Under the pieces are notes generated by a model that searched no databases, was not told the origin of the DNA, and saw only the letters and a program-made list of their open reading frames with translations. Both the position numbers and the translations under genes were made by a program. 64,000 nt of DNA from Callorhinus ursinus (lineage: Eukaryota; Chordata; Mammalia; Carnivora; Otariidae), in NCBI RefSeq assembly GCF_003265705.1, contig NW_020312817.1, positions 34,796,548 to 34,860,547 of the forward strand, in the 5' to 3' direction. Shown here piece by piece: positions 52,591 through 63,859 of the stretch (positions are counted from its first letter, which is position 1; every line of letters starts with the position of its first letter).

Positions 52591-53765
52591 CACACTCCAC
52601 CAGAGAAGACAGGAGGCCGGACTCCTCTGAGGGGGCAGAGGAAGCGCCCCAGCTGGGACCCACCTGGCTGCCTTCCTGACGGGCAAGCAGCCGGCCTTCA
52701 CACCTGCACTCACATCTTCCCACAGACTGGACGCAGGATTCCCAGCAGCCGACCGAGGCCAAGGAGTAGCCGCAATCATTGCTTTTCCCTCTTCCATCGG
52801 AGGAGAGTGGAGAGCTTCTAGAGGTCTACGTGGAATCCATTACAGACGCATAAGGATTATCAGGGTCAGTTGAGTGTAAGTCAAAGTGGGTGCCTGGGAA
52901 GAGAGATCATGGCCAGTTTCACAAAGAAATGAAATGCTTTGTGCAGAGAGAAGGAAGAAAGTAAAGAAAGAAAACCCCAGAGCAGAGAAGAAACCGATCA
53001 AAGGTTGGAGAAGTGGACTAACCACCATGGGGAGTGGGGTGGCGTGGGGGGGAGCCCCAGGAATGACACACTCTGTGAGGCTCAGTGGCCATCTGCATTT
53101 CTCCCATCCAGAGCTCAGAATCCCAGATCCTGGAGGGGGCTGCAGCAGCCCTCCTCATGTGGTCTACTCCACATTCCTCACATTCTTTACGCTCAATTAA
53201 GGAGAAATAATCAGGAGAGCAAGCAAGGCCGCAGCAGGGCAGCCTTGCCCCACGCTGGCGGCATCACGTGTGTGCGGAAACTGCCCCCCTCGGTCCGGCC
53301 AGACCAGGCCTCAGCTGAAGGGGCCTTAGCGGGATGAGGGACACCAGCGGCCAGGACAAGGGTGTCTCTCTGTGCTCCACAGAGACGAAAGCGCGTGGAG
53401 AAGGGGGATAGGGGGCTGGGATCAGGAGAGAAAAGAAGAGAAGGCCAGGTCAGAACAGAGAGAAGACGTGCAGCCGGAAGGCCTCAGCCATCCACTTCTA
53501 AATCATGTTACCACTTTACCAAAATCACAGCATTGTGTCGCCACTACCATCCACCATCATCATCAAATGCACTTTGAGACCCTCCTGGATGCTTAGAGTG
53601 TTCTCACCTTCATCAGTTTAGTGGCATGTGTTGATTAAGTGAGTCATGGGACTAGTACCTCTCTGCGGTGGTCCAAATATACCAGCGTAGCCTGCAGGGG
53701 GATGCCATTCTTCACCCCAGGGCAACGTGCATGTTATTTCCTCCCCTTGGACCCAACAGGCCTGG
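52591..53765. other. Noncoding sequence
   Basis: No exon or named repeat in 1.2 kb. Confidence 0.4.
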
Positions 53766-53988
53766 TCATCCAAGCAAACTCCTACTCCCTCTCGCCTCTA
53801 TCCAAGGGCTGCCTCCACCCCTACCCCCAAACCTCACCCCCACAAAAGCCTTCCCTGATATCCCCAGCAGCCCCAGATCTCCTCTGGGCTCCTCCTTCAC
53901 CTGGTACCTGTAACCAGGACAGATCTTATGCTGTTCTGTAATTTTAGGTATATATGCCTATATCCCCCCCAGAATGAGTAACAACTAA
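53766..53988 (+). mobile_element. L2 LINE fragment, split by MIR
   Basis: 'ctcctactccctctcgcctc', 'acaaaagccttccctgatat', 'cagatctcctctgggctcct' are L2 plus-strand. The copy appears to resume at about 54240 after a MIR insertion. Confidence 0.65.
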
Positions 53989-53989
53989 A

Positions 53990-54184
53990 TGAAGCATCAG
54001 TATTTAATGAGCATGTTCTATGTCCCAGGCACTGGGTTAGCACGTGCTACATGACCTCCTTTAATCCTTTTAACGTCCCTAGATCCCTAGAGGTCACACT
54101 CTGTGCCCAATTTACCTACGAGGAAGTCAAGATTTAGATAGGTTAAGTAACTTGTCCAAAGTGACCCAGCTAGTAAATCAAAGC
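53990..54184 (+). mobile_element. MIR SINE inserted in L2
   Basis: 'catcagtatttaatgagcat', 'tgtcccaggcactgggttag', 'ctttaatccttttaacgtcc', 'aagtaacttgtccaaagtga' and 'cccagctagtaaatcaaagc' follow plus-strand MIR. L2 sequence lies on both sides. Confidence 0.85.
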
Positions 54185-54205
54185 GGGGGGGAAGGGGGGG
54201 GGGGG
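54185..54205 (+). repeat. G-run, possible G-quadruplex
   Basis: Runs of 7, 12 and other Gs separated by two As at the 3' edge of the MIR copy. Confidence 0.7.
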
Positions 54206-54239
54206 ACTCGAACACAGGATCATAAAATGCCAAAACCCA

Positions 54240-54340
54240 TGTTATTAATCTAACAGAGATGTTTGAGGACAGGGCCCATATTTGGCCTTGCTCACCACTA
54301 TACTGCAAAGAAAATAGGTGATCAATATAAGATGAATGGA
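54240..54340 (+). mobile_element. L2 LINE 3' terminus, second part
   Basis: 'tttgaggacagggcccatat', 'aaaataggtgatcaatataa' and GATGAATGG continue the L2 interrupted by the MIR. Confidence 0.65.
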
Positions 54341-54939
54341 TGGACAGTGTGGGCTTTGCAGTTTCAGCAGTGGAACTAAACCAAAAGCTCTCTCTTCCCA
54401 CCTCCCTTATCAATGGATCAAATTTTCAAGACGATTTGTTAGACCAAGGACCCATTCCATGCTCTTTCTTGGGTCTACTGACAGGACACCCTCTATGGCC
54501 ACTCTGGGGTCTCAGTCCGTGGCCAGAGGTACGGGCCACTTCAGTCTCAGGGCAGGACTCAGTCTGGGCCTAGCATAGAGGATCAGTCTGTGGCCAGTGT
54601 ATGTTGGAGAGAGGTGTGTGTCAGAGGAATAGAACACCTCTCTGCCAAGCTGACTTGCAGCTGAATAGATAATGGACGGTTCTTGAGCCAGAGTGCCTTG
54701 TTGCTCCGCACTTAGAGGTGGAGACATAATATGTGTGAGAGGAACTGGGTGGGTGTGTGGGATAGTGCAGGCTGGAGAGTCCTGGGAATCGGGGTGAGGA
54801 GACGTGCCCCCTACACGAGCGCCGTGTACGCTTTGTGAGTCCCACACATGTGGGAGTATGTGGTGTGGCGCATGTGTGTGCCGTGTGTGGCGGGGCGACA
54901 GGGCCTGCTAGGGTGTGGGAGAGACAAGCACACACACCT
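54341..54939. other. Noncoding sequence
   Basis: TG-rich in parts (54830-54920) but without a regular microsatellite. No exon. Confidence 0.4.
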
Positions 54940-55255
54940 GTAATAACATTGGCTTCAGACGCTAGGAGAGAAGAAATTCCCCCAACTGTTTTATCAGAGC
55001 CGAAGTTACTAAATTACGTTGTTGTTTTAAATTTGAGCTTCTCTGCCTGCAAACGAGGGGATCTCAGGTTCAGGAGCTTAATGCTTGGCTGGGCCTGGAG
55101 CTCCACTTCCCCACCCAACCCCGGGCTCCCAGAGCTCCCAGGCCTGAAGAACAAAAGTCTTCTCTCCCAGGGCTTTGAAGTAGAAACACTAACTGCTCCC
55201 TTTAATTAGAAAGAAACCCCCTATTGTTCCTGCTTTATTACTGATGGATGAAGAC
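54940..55255. promoter_or_regulatory. Candidate conserved noncoding element
   Basis: Repeat-free. TTTTATCAGAGC, AAGTTACTAAATTACG, TTGTTTTAAATTTGAG, CTTTAATTAGAAAG (55199-55212) and CTTTATTACTGATGG (homeodomain-type words). GC-rich in the middle. Confidence 0.4.
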
Positions 55256-55415
55256 GTTGTGTGTGTGTGGGGGGGTGCTCTGAAGAGCAAGGGGGTGGGG
55301 GAGGAGTGGAGGGGAGACACAAATCTCTATTTAGAATAGACAATCTCCACACTCAGTCTCCATGCACCAAAGCAGACCTCTTTGTCCACACCATCAACCA
55401 AGACTTTACAGGGCC
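55256..55415. other. Noncoding sequence
   Basis: G-rich start (55268-55300), otherwise nothing recognised. Confidence 0.4.
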
Positions 55416-56225
55416 TCAGCCTTTGATTAGATGTTACGGGAAACAGGCAAGACAGGGTCTCAGCCCTCAAAGAGTTTATAATCTAGGTAAGGGAGGCAGG
55501 CAGGGGGACAAGAAATAAAAGAGAATCAGTACTGCAAAATATAGGCAAGAAGAATTTAGGATACATGGAACGGAGAGAGAGTCCCATGAGACAACCTCCT
55601 AAGAAAGTTCTGGGGAGGGGCGGTGGCTACAGACTTGAGCTGGATGCTACAGAATGGAGAGAATTGACAGCAAGCAGGAGAAGCTACAGGAGAAGGGGTT
55701 CCCACCCCAAGCAGGGAAATGGGCCCGGGCAAAGGCACAGAAGCATGAACTGGGACAGCGTCTTTGGAGGACAGTATGGAAATGGGTCTGTTGGTAGAGG
55801 GGGGGTGCGTGCAGGGGGACTATGGGAAGTCAGGTGCATGGAGCAGATGTAACAGAGGAGTGGAAGACTTTGAAAGCGCATAAGGGAGCAGGGCCTTCAT
55901 GAGATAATTAGGGAGCCATTGAGCTCTCTTGAGCAGGCGAGGGGCCTGATAAAAAGTGGCCCTTGGGGAGATTAATCTGGCAGCCCCTCGTGCAAGAGGG
56001 GATGGAGGGAAGGAGAGCAAAGGAGGGAAGCCAGCTGGGGAGCTCCTGAGGAAGCTCAGTAATGATGGCTTAGACAAAGGTGATGGCAGTGGGATCAGGA
56101 AAGAAAAGGTGAGTCTGGGATAGATTTCAAAGGAAGAAAAAGATGTGTTGACAGAATAGATATAAGAGGATAAAGGAGCGGGATGAGTCAAAGACACCTC
56201 TAACGTCTCCAGTCTGGGAGACTAG
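55416..56225 (-). mobile_element. L2 LINE, long reverse fragment
   Basis: About 800 bp of reverse L2: 'agagtttataatctaggtaa', 'aaagttctggggaggggcgg', 'cgggcaaaggcacagaagca' near 55734, 'gagattaatctggcagcccc', 'aatgatggcttagacaaagg'. It covers the 3' end and the coding part upstream. Frames are broken. Confidence 0.75.
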
Positions 56226-56440
56226 GAGGGTGGTGGAGGAGAAAGAGGGTAGAAGCCCTCTAGAGGAAGTGTGGGGACAGAGGAGTTAATAAACAAAACC
56301 CCCCAAAAGCTTCACGCTCCCAGAGCCCGGAGATGTCCTGAACCTGGTAGCAACTCCAGGGCAAGAGAGCCCTGTTCTCTGACAATAGGAACACCCTTAA
56401 TGAAAACAACAACTTTTGTACCATCCTTTCTTCACGCACT
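56226..56440. other. Noncoding sequence
   Basis: Nothing recognised. Confidence 0.4.
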
Positions 56441-56590
56441 TCAAAGTGATTCACACTGGCACCTTATTTGATCCTCGAAACAATCACTGGCGGTATCATT
56501 ATCCCCATTTTGCAGATGAAAAAACGGAGGCACAGAAAGACTGAACAACTTGCTCTAAGTCACACCACTAGTTAAGGGCAGAGCTGGAAG
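56441..56590 (+). mobile_element. MIR SINE fragment
   Basis: 'cttatttgatcctcgaaaca', 'attatccccattttgcagat', 'ggaggcacagaaagactgaa' and 'ctaagtcacaccactagtta' in plus-strand MIR order. Confidence 0.85.
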
Positions 56591-57589
56591 CAGAAGCCTT
56601 CTGGTTTTTGGCTCAGAACCCCTCCCAGTGCCTGTCGGCAGCCCAGGAGAGGGGTGGGGCCTGGAGCTGCATGTGCCCTGAGCCACTGGGGGCAAGGAGT
56701 CTGGGGCTCAGAGACAGGGTCCACCCTGGACTTCAACAGCACCTCCAGCCTGCTCCTCACACTCACATAGGGCGTAAGTCGGGAGCCCAGGGTTGGAAAC
56801 GCCAAGTCTAATCAGACCTCACAAGCCCACAGATGGTTTGAATCAATGTGCTACCTTGATAGGAATAATGAGGAGTCCTGAAGACAGTCTTATGCCAGCT
56901 CTATCCATCTGGACAGAGAACCATATCTTTCATGGGAGTTTCCCCATCCAGGGTCCCATCACCCTCCAGGCCGGGCAAATCCTTCATGAGGATGTCCTCT
57001 GGTCCCACATCACACCTGATCCCCAGACCCCACCAGCAGAACCACCCACAGATTTTCCAAAAACTCTGGCCTCAGGTTCTGATTTGACAAAATCTGACTT
57101 CTCAGGCTTTTCTTGAGGCTGAAAAATGGTTCCTAGGGAAAAACAGGTGACCACGGGTTACCAGGCTGGGCAGGGGTTGTGAGGCTTGTGAGGCAATACG
57201 GTAGGGTGGATGGACTTGGATCCAGAGAAATGAAGAACCAGACACTTGTCCCACCCACTTCCTGGCAGAAAGAGTATTCCCAATGTGCAATGTTTCATTC
57301 AATCAACATGACAAATGTCATCATGACATTTCCTTTGATGGGATCCCTGACCTAGGGCACCCAAATCTCATGGAGTTAATCAATCTATAAGGTCACAGAC
57401 TCCCAGCAACAGAACCAAGCCTACGATCTAGAAAAACCTCTCCTCTTACTGTGGGGGCCCATTAGAGCCAGGACCCCAGAATGGCAGCAGTGGCCATTCC
57501 CCAGGGAAAGCTCAGGCTTAGGATCTCAAACCCCCAAGGGTGGTCCTGTGGGCAGGGACCTACTTTAATGTAATTTGGTCCTGCCCCAC
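56591..57589. other. Noncoding sequence
   Basis: No exon or named repeat in 1 kb. Confidence 0.4.
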
Positions 57590-57872
57590 CCCTTGCCTAG
57601 CAAAGCTTAATTTGAAGCTTAAAAAACAATGAAGTTAATTTTTAAAAACCTTTCATTGAGTTCCATGAGACCCCTATTAATTTTATTGTTTCAATAAAGC
57701 ATTTATTTAATTGTCTCCAGAAGGGCGCTGTTAAAGGCACAGATGTTACCTGAGTCAGAAGGGAGGGGAGGGAGCTGGGAGCCTTTTTTTTTCCACCCTC
57801 TCCCATTAGCACATTAGCAGGATTCTGTTATTGGATTAACTGATTGTCACCTTAAAAGTCACAAAGTAGAGC
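57590..57872. promoter_or_regulatory. Candidate conserved noncoding element
   Basis: Repeat-free, strongly AT-rich. A direct repeat AAGCTTAA occurs twice near 57603-57622, followed by AACAATGAAG, TTAATTTTATTGTTTCAATAAAGC with a perfect TTTATTG/CAATAAA inverted repeat (57682-57698), TTTATTTAATTG, AACATTAGC words and GTTATTGGATTAACTGATTG. It resembles a SOX/homeodomain enhancer. Confidence 0.45.
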
Positions 57873-58155
57873 CCTGAGGGAATGAGACAGGAGGCAAGTA
57901 AATTCTGGGGAGCAGTTTTGGTCATAGTTGCAGAAAGCAGCAAGCCAGACTCATGATAAAGAGGCTGGGTTTGGTTAAGACAAAAGGAGAGCATTTTTTT
58001 TTTTTTTTGGCTGATGAGGAGACACTTGTTACTTCTTAGCCTCTGGCACACGGCTGATCACCCTGAAAAAGATCAGAGAACAAGCACATCAGTAGATGTG
58101 TGCTGTCCAAACCATAGGAGGGGATGGGCTCAGCCTGAGTCGACAGAGGATCAGG
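57873..58155. other. Noncoding sequence
   Basis: A poly(T) run (57993-58008) and otherwise unassigned sequence. Confidence 0.4.
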
Positions 58156-58317
58156 GGAACATCACATTCAGTCCCTCCACAATTATTTACTGAGTACCTG
58201 CTATATGCTGCTACTACTTGGAGCTTCAAGGATACAGTAGTGAACAAAACAGGTCCCCTGCTCTCGTGGTGCATACATTCTAATGAGGGGACATGTGGAC
58301 AACAGAAAATATAACAG
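58156..58317 (-). mobile_element. L2 LINE 3' end, first part, split by a SINE
   Basis: 'aattatttactgagtacctg', 'ctatatgctgctactacttg', 'atacagtagtgaacaaaaca' and 'tgcatacattctaatgaggg' are reverse L2; it continues after the SINE with 'agacaataagtgctctgggg'. Confidence 0.85.
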
Positions 58318-58515
58318 GGGCGCCTGGGTGGCTCAGTCGTTAAGCATCTGCCTTCGGCTCAGGTTGTGATCGCAGGGTCCTGGGATCGAGCCCTGCATCG
58401 GGCTCCCCGCTCTGCGGGAAGCCTGCTTCTCCCTCTCCCACTCCCCCTGCTTGTGTTCCCTCTCTCTCTGTGTCTCTCACTGTCAGATAAATAAAATCTT
58501 TAAAAAAAAAAAAAA
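58318..58515 (+). mobile_element. Can-SINE in L2
   Basis: Head 'gggcgcctgggtggctcagt', body 'gggctccccgctctgcggga', CT-rich part and poly(A). Target-site duplication AGAAAATATAACAG at 58304-58317 and 58516-58529, perfect. Confidence 0.95.
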
Positions 58516-58529
58516 AGAAAATATAACAG

Positions 58530-58770
58530 ACATATCAAGATCATTTCAGACAATAAGTGCTCTGGGGACAAAACAGAGTAATTTGGTAGAGAGTGGTCAG
58601 AGGAGGCCTGTGATAAGACATTTGAGGCAAGACCTGAATATACAGAGAAGGAGCCAACCACAGGAAGGTCTGAGAGAAGAGCTTTCCGGGCAGAGGGAAC
58701 AGCAAGTGCAAAGATCCTGGGGCCCCATTTTGAGAGAGCATTATCAAATGATTAAGTAATCAAAGGAGCA
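58530..58770 (-). mobile_element. L2 LINE, second part
   Basis: 'agacaataagtgctctgggg', 'ggtcagaggaggcctgtgat', 'gagaagagctttccgggcag' and 'gaacagcaagtgcaaagatc' continue the reverse L2. Confidence 0.85.
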
Positions 58771-58824
58771 TGATCTGGGGAGAGACCCAGGAGACCCTCT
58801 AATGTCAAGAAATAATCACAGAAC

Positions 58825-58915
58825 AGAGAGTCCATCATCCATCTTTGTGTCCCTGGTTATTGCTTGGTGTCTAGCACAGAATAGGTGATCAATAAATGTA
58901 GGTTTGAAGGAAGAA
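58825..58915 (+). mobile_element. L2 LINE 3' terminus, opposite orientation
   Basis: 'catctttgtgtccctggtta', 'tgtctagcacagaataggtg' and ATCAATAAATGTAGGTTTG are the plus-strand L2 end. Confidence 0.75.
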
Positions 58916-59264
58916 AGGAATGAGAGGAAGGGTAAAATTAAACATTTAGCCCTCATTTAGTCAGATTATTTTTTTAGTCGACAACCAGTTAGAACAGAAA
59001 GAGGAAGAAAAAACAGCTGAGTCTACATACTAGGTCATTAGTATGCAGCCAGCCACTCGGAGCCAGGGAGTGCCCAGCAGAAGGAAGGCACGGGGCAGGG
59101 GGGCGGGGGGTATACGTGTGCACCCATCGAGGAGATCAAAATATAACCGAAGAAACAGTAATAGTAATCACTCCTAAAATTATTATAGGCCCTGATTATA
59201 CCTTAAGCGGTGCTTTTGTACACATTTCCTGTTTCTCACAGACTCATGAAATAGAAAATAACAC
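58916..59264. other. Noncoding sequence with G-run
   Basis: G-rich at 59092-59110 (possible G-quadruplex). Elsewhere AT-rich with no named repeat. Confidence 0.4.
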
Positions 59265-59800
59265 GATTAGTCAATATTTAATGAATTGCCTATAGGCCCT
59301 GGCACCGTGCTAGATGACAGGGATATACTGGGAACAGAAATCAAACAAGGCCCCTCTTTCATGGACGATATAGCCCAGAGTCGACAGACTCCAACCAAAG
59401 GACACAAATGAGAGAAATGCCAACCATAATGAGCGCTGCGATGGATAGGTACAAAGGACTGCAAGCTCCCATACCGGCGGTGCGCAGGAAAGACTTCCTT
59501 GGGGAGGTGTCCTAGGAGCTGAGCTCTAAGGAGGAGTGGAGTCAGTAGGTAAAGAGGGCAGACAAGCGTGTTCCAAGCAGAGGGAACAGTAAGTGAAAGG
59601 AGAGAGCAAGGTGCAAATGAGAAGCAAGGGAGGGTAAGCGGGTCCTGAGCAGAGATAAGGAGGTAGGGCGAAGTGAAGGGGGTAGTGGGAGTAGATAAGG
59701 CTCTAGTATGGGGGGCCTCAGACAACACAGAAGAAAGTTTGTCTTTGGCCTACAGGAAACCAGAAGCCAATGGAGGTTTTGAGTTATCTTCAAAGACTTG
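59265..59800 (-). mobile_element. L2 LINE 3' end
   Basis: 'gtcaatatttaatgaattgc', 'ctataggccctggcaccgtg', 'ggacgatatagcccagagtc', 'caagcagagggaacagtaag' and 'aaaccagaagccaatggagg' follow the reverse L2. Confidence 0.8.
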
Positions 59801-60399
59801 AAGGGCTGTCCTGAGGAAGATGGTTTAGATTTACTACAATCAAATAATGTCTTGGCCCCCTGTAAGAGAGCGAGCTCATCCATCACTAGAGTTGGGTAGT
59901 GGTTGGCTATTTGAACGTCAGGGAGAAGTCCTCCTTTGGCCAGGAGCCTGGGCAGCATCAATGACTTCAACTTTCTCACCATCAAGGGTCCTTTCTACTC
60001 ATCTTGCTGCCCCCACAAACTCCAGATTTTTTAGAGTCTACCTCCCAGGATACATTAACATAATTTCCCCCCATTTTTCTTAATAAACAACCAATGTCAT
60101 TCAGCAGGACGAGAAACCCAATGCATGATATAATTCTGGCCGCAAGCAAAGAAATTCAATGTTTCCTTTGGGAAAACTTATCATGAAATATGTATAATTC
60201 CCTATAGGCTTTCTGAAATATTGACAATAGCTCCCCACTCCTCAGTACACTTTACAGACTCTAGGAGATCTTCTGGCTCCAGGCTAGGCACTACTATTCT
60301 ATGGTCATACCCAAGGTCTCTTCCAACCAGGGTACTCTGAACCACAAGGTATAGCTTCCTTGTGTTCAGGCATTTAGGGGAAGGAGTAATAAGTGTGAA
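59801..60399. other. Noncoding sequence
   Basis: No exon or confident repeat. AATAAAC near 60083 and TTAATTA-type words occur without dense clustering. Confidence 0.4.
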
Positions 60400-60840
60400 T
60401 TAAAACAATCAGGGAAGGCTTGCAGAAACAAAGAAAGCCTTGAGATGGGCCTTGAAGGATGGGCAAGATTTGGATAGGTGGGGAAAGGGTGTTGTCAGGC
60501 AGGAGCAGCAGCATGTTCTCTAGGAGTGCTGAGCCGACCAGCCAGGCTGCAGCATGGAGTCGGGAAGTATTTGTGGGTACAAGAGTAGAAAAAGTCGGTC
60601 GCAACTGACTTCAAATGCCAAGCTGAATTACCCTCCAAATGACGGGGAGTCATCAAAGATTTTAGAACAGGAAAATGATGTGTTGGAAGCAGTGTTCTTG
60701 GCAGATGAGTCTGGTGCCCATACATGCTTCGAGGTGGGAGGGGAACTTCGAGGGGACCCAATCAACAGACCAGATGTGAGAGGAAGAGCCTGAACCGGGG
60801 AGGATGGCAGTGAGAAAATAAAGGAGCAAATCCAAGAGAC
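60400..60840 (-). mobile_element. L2 LINE fragment
   Basis: 'aatcagggaaggcttgcaga', 'ttgagatgggccttgaagga', 'agcagcagcatgttctctag', 'gagtcatcaaagattttaga' and 'agatgagtctggtgcccata' follow reverse L2. This is the third reverse L2 in a row. Confidence 0.7.
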
Positions 60841-61135
60841 TTTTTTTTTTTTTTTAAGCCCAGGACTTGAATCTGAGTTTAGAAGCAGCAGAGAGACTGC
60901 AAGGCGTCTTGGAACCTGCTGATAGAAAAATGAGACAGTCACCAGGGGAAGCTCATGGGCCTGGGGGAAATGGTGAGTGCATGGGGCATCTTAGGGAGTT
61001 TTTACTCCATCCTTCATAGCGGCTACCTCTGCGAGTGGGGTTTCACATCTTATGTAACATACTCAGTAAGATGGCTTTCACATCTTATGATATATAATCT
61101 CCTTTAATGGAGGGATTTTGTATAATTTTTACTTT
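60841..61135. other. Noncoding sequence
   Basis: A poly(T) run (60841-60856) and a pair of related segments ('cacatcttatgtaacatact' and 'cacatcttatgatatataat', about 61045 and 61079). Confidence 0.4.
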
Positions 61136-61159
61136 TGTGTGTGTGTGTGTGTGTGTGTG
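61136..61159. repeat. (TG)n microsatellite
   Basis: About 12 TG units. Confidence 0.95.
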
Positions 61160-61600
61160 CTTTTTGAGATTTCTCAAATAATTATTTTAATTCCATACAG
61201 ACTCCCAGAGTCTCATTTAACCCATCGTAAAATATCACTCGTGATAGAATGATTCACAGGGTCTGCTGGGGTCTCTGAAAAACACATCATGGGGGTTTCG
61301 TCTCTACTCCTGAGTCTGTGGGTTTCCTTGTGGGTGAGCGGGGAGGGCTCTTCCATGTACCTCTTTCTGCGTCTCCCTCCTTCTCTCTTCACTGTCCCCA
61401 CCCCAGCAGAGCCTACCTCTGTCCTTTAAAGGCTCAAAGATCATCAGCCAGCCATCTTCCCGGCCAGATAGCAATGCCCGGCTTGGAAAGACTGACCTTG
61501 GCGTCTTTACAGCTGAAATCAGCCCAGCCCGGCCCAGTCCATGAACTAAGCTACAGGCAGCAGGACCGAACCTAGAAGACACGAGCTTTGCATGCACAGC
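61160..61600. other. Noncoding sequence
   Basis: No named feature. Confidence 0.4.
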
Positions 61601-61790
61601 AGGCATCTGTGTCCAGATCCCAGCTCTGCCACCGGTTCCCTACCCTCTTGGTATGGCAATCTTCTCATCTCAAAAATTGGAGATAATGATCGTATTTATT
61701 TCCTAGAGGCATTAAGTGGATCAAACCATGATGAAAGGCATTTAGTAAGTGTGATCTATCATTAGTATTAATATGAACAATAAAATAATA
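61601..61790 (-). mobile_element. MIR SINE fragment
   Basis: 'ccagatcccagctctgccac', 'ttctcatctcaaaaattgga' and 'ggcattaagtggatcaaacc' follow minus-strand MIR. Confidence 0.7.
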
Positions 61791-61984
61791 AAACTTTATG
61801 ACCAAACTCTGTTGCCTGGAGGCAAAGATAACCTCAATACCCTTCCATCTCAGTTCCCACTGGTGGCATTTATTTGCCTCTCTCCATCTCCATGCCGACT
61901 GGAATTTTCTTTTCCCAAACCAACCAAGAGCAGAGAGAAAACCTAAATCAGGGCCCAAGTCGCTGCTTGCTCATTTCGTGGTGG

Positions 61985-62145
61985 TCTGCTCTGCCCCTTA
62001 AAGATGTGTGTGACATTCGACAGATTCCTCAATCTCATGAGCCCCAATTCCCTCCTGTATAAAACAGGTGTGACGATACTGACCTCACAGTGTGGGTCAA
62101 GAGGCTAGACCATTCCTGGCACACAGCAGGCTTTCAGTTCAAGAT
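61985..62145 (-). mobile_element. MIR SINE fragment
   Basis: 'acattcgacagattcctcaa', 'gagccccaattccctcctgt', 'aaaacaggtgtgacgatact' and 'cctggcacacagcaggcttt' follow minus-strand MIR. Two minus-strand copies lie close together. Confidence 0.75.
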
Positions 62146-63859
62146 AGTTCTCCATCCGGGTTCCAGGTAGGGGCCAGTTCTTTCCTGCCAGCCCATCCCA
62201 GATGCTCCTTGGTATGAGTCCCTGATGGTTTGGAGGGAATCTTCTCAATTACACCCTAAGCTCCTGAGGGCACAAGCAGGGCCCAGGTCTTCCTCCTGTC
62301 TTCCTCCCAGGCCTTGGTCCAGGCCAGCCTCCTGGGGGCAGCCAGGGAAGAGGGAGAAGCCTGTCAGCCCTCTAGAGGTCCAGAACCAGATGCACAAACT
62401 CAACAGCCTCCCTTTCGTCCCCTTTTCTCTCCACTTTCCAAACCACAGCCCTGAGGTTTCTTGAAAGAACTGGTTCTATTTGACAAGGGCCTAGAAGGAA
62501 AGTTGCCCCATGCACCCTCAGGGTACATTTGGCTTGGTCAAAGAAGGTATAATGTGTCAGATCCAATCACCCAGCCCCAATGGTCCATTCCCATCCCTCT
62601 CTGATGCAAAGGCCTCTGGACAAAGGCAAAGGTCTCCCTTCACCACCCCCTGCCACCAGAGTCCATCCATCATCCAGTAGTGATCCAATGGTCAACTCTC
62701 CGTTCATCTACTAGCCTCTTCATCTGCCCCGGGAACAGAGCACCTGGAGTTCAGCTCTCACAGAATCTCAGTTCTGGGCTGGGTCCAACACCAAGGCAGC
62801 CCCCTTGCTCCTTCCCCCAGGTAATGGCTCTAAACAGGTACCTCTCAGCCTTCTCTGTCTTTTTCCCACCCGTACCCTCCGGCTCCTCCAAATCAAAGGA
62901 AGCAGCGTAAGAGGAGGACACACATCTCAGCCAACCAGGAAAGGGAGAGAAAGAGAAGCTGCAGAGCATCTCCCTGGGCTGGAGAAAGGATGGAAAAAGA
63001 AAAGAGCCCTGCCCAGGGAGGGAGACTAGAGGGACACTCGTGACCCCAGACCCAGAGAGACCAGCCTGGGCAGTGGCAGCTCTGAGAGGCTACAAAGCCT
63101 TTCGGTTGCTAGGGTCCTGGAGGGCCTCACCCTCTGACAGGGTCATGGAGTCGTAATGGCTCACGTTCACATCTTGGGACCCACAGAGAGGAACTAAGCT
63201 CTTTTCCAGAAAGGAGTAGAAAGATCTCTCCTGAGTCACAGCTTTCTGTCTCTTTGTCTGACTCTCTTTCTCAGGATTCATGCCTTTTGTCTCTGCCTCC
63301 CTGTCTCTGCATCATGTTGTCTTGTCTTGTCTCTTCTCTTTCTCCCTCTGCCCCCATCTCTGTCTCAAATCATTTCTTAGGGGACCCTGCCTTGGGGCTC
63401 CCGCTCTCCACTGTGTAGGAAACCTGACCTTCATCATCTGTTTTTTATATTTTGGAAAGTCAGCTTCACTTCCTACCTGAGGGAAGTGGGGGTGGGAGAG
63501 CAGGCCGCCTGACTCCACCCCTTTCCCTCCCCCCTCCTCTTCTGAATCCATCCCCTCCCCCAGCTTCTTGCCCCCGGGGAGGCCTATCCTGCTCTCAGTC
63601 ACTTCGGCATCAGGCCCGGATTCGTGGTCTTCTCCCCAGCTCACTGTGGGGTTGGGGAGGCAAGGGAGGCCTCTTCTGATCAACTGACCACTGGTTTGCT
63701 GATTTGGAAAAAAGTGAAAATTCCAGGCACAGTGAAAGCCCGGGAGGCTGAGGGATTTCACCAGTGGAAACCAGGATGGAAGTAAAGTCATTTCTGCCTC
63801 TAGGCAGAGTTACAGCCAACCAAGCAATGTGGTCACAGATGTTTATTTTTTTGATATGA
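62146..63859. other. Noncoding sequence
   Basis: 1.7 kb without exon or named repeat. Pyrimidine-rich in parts (63240-63365, 63500-63560); long frames here reflect that bias. Confidence 0.4.
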
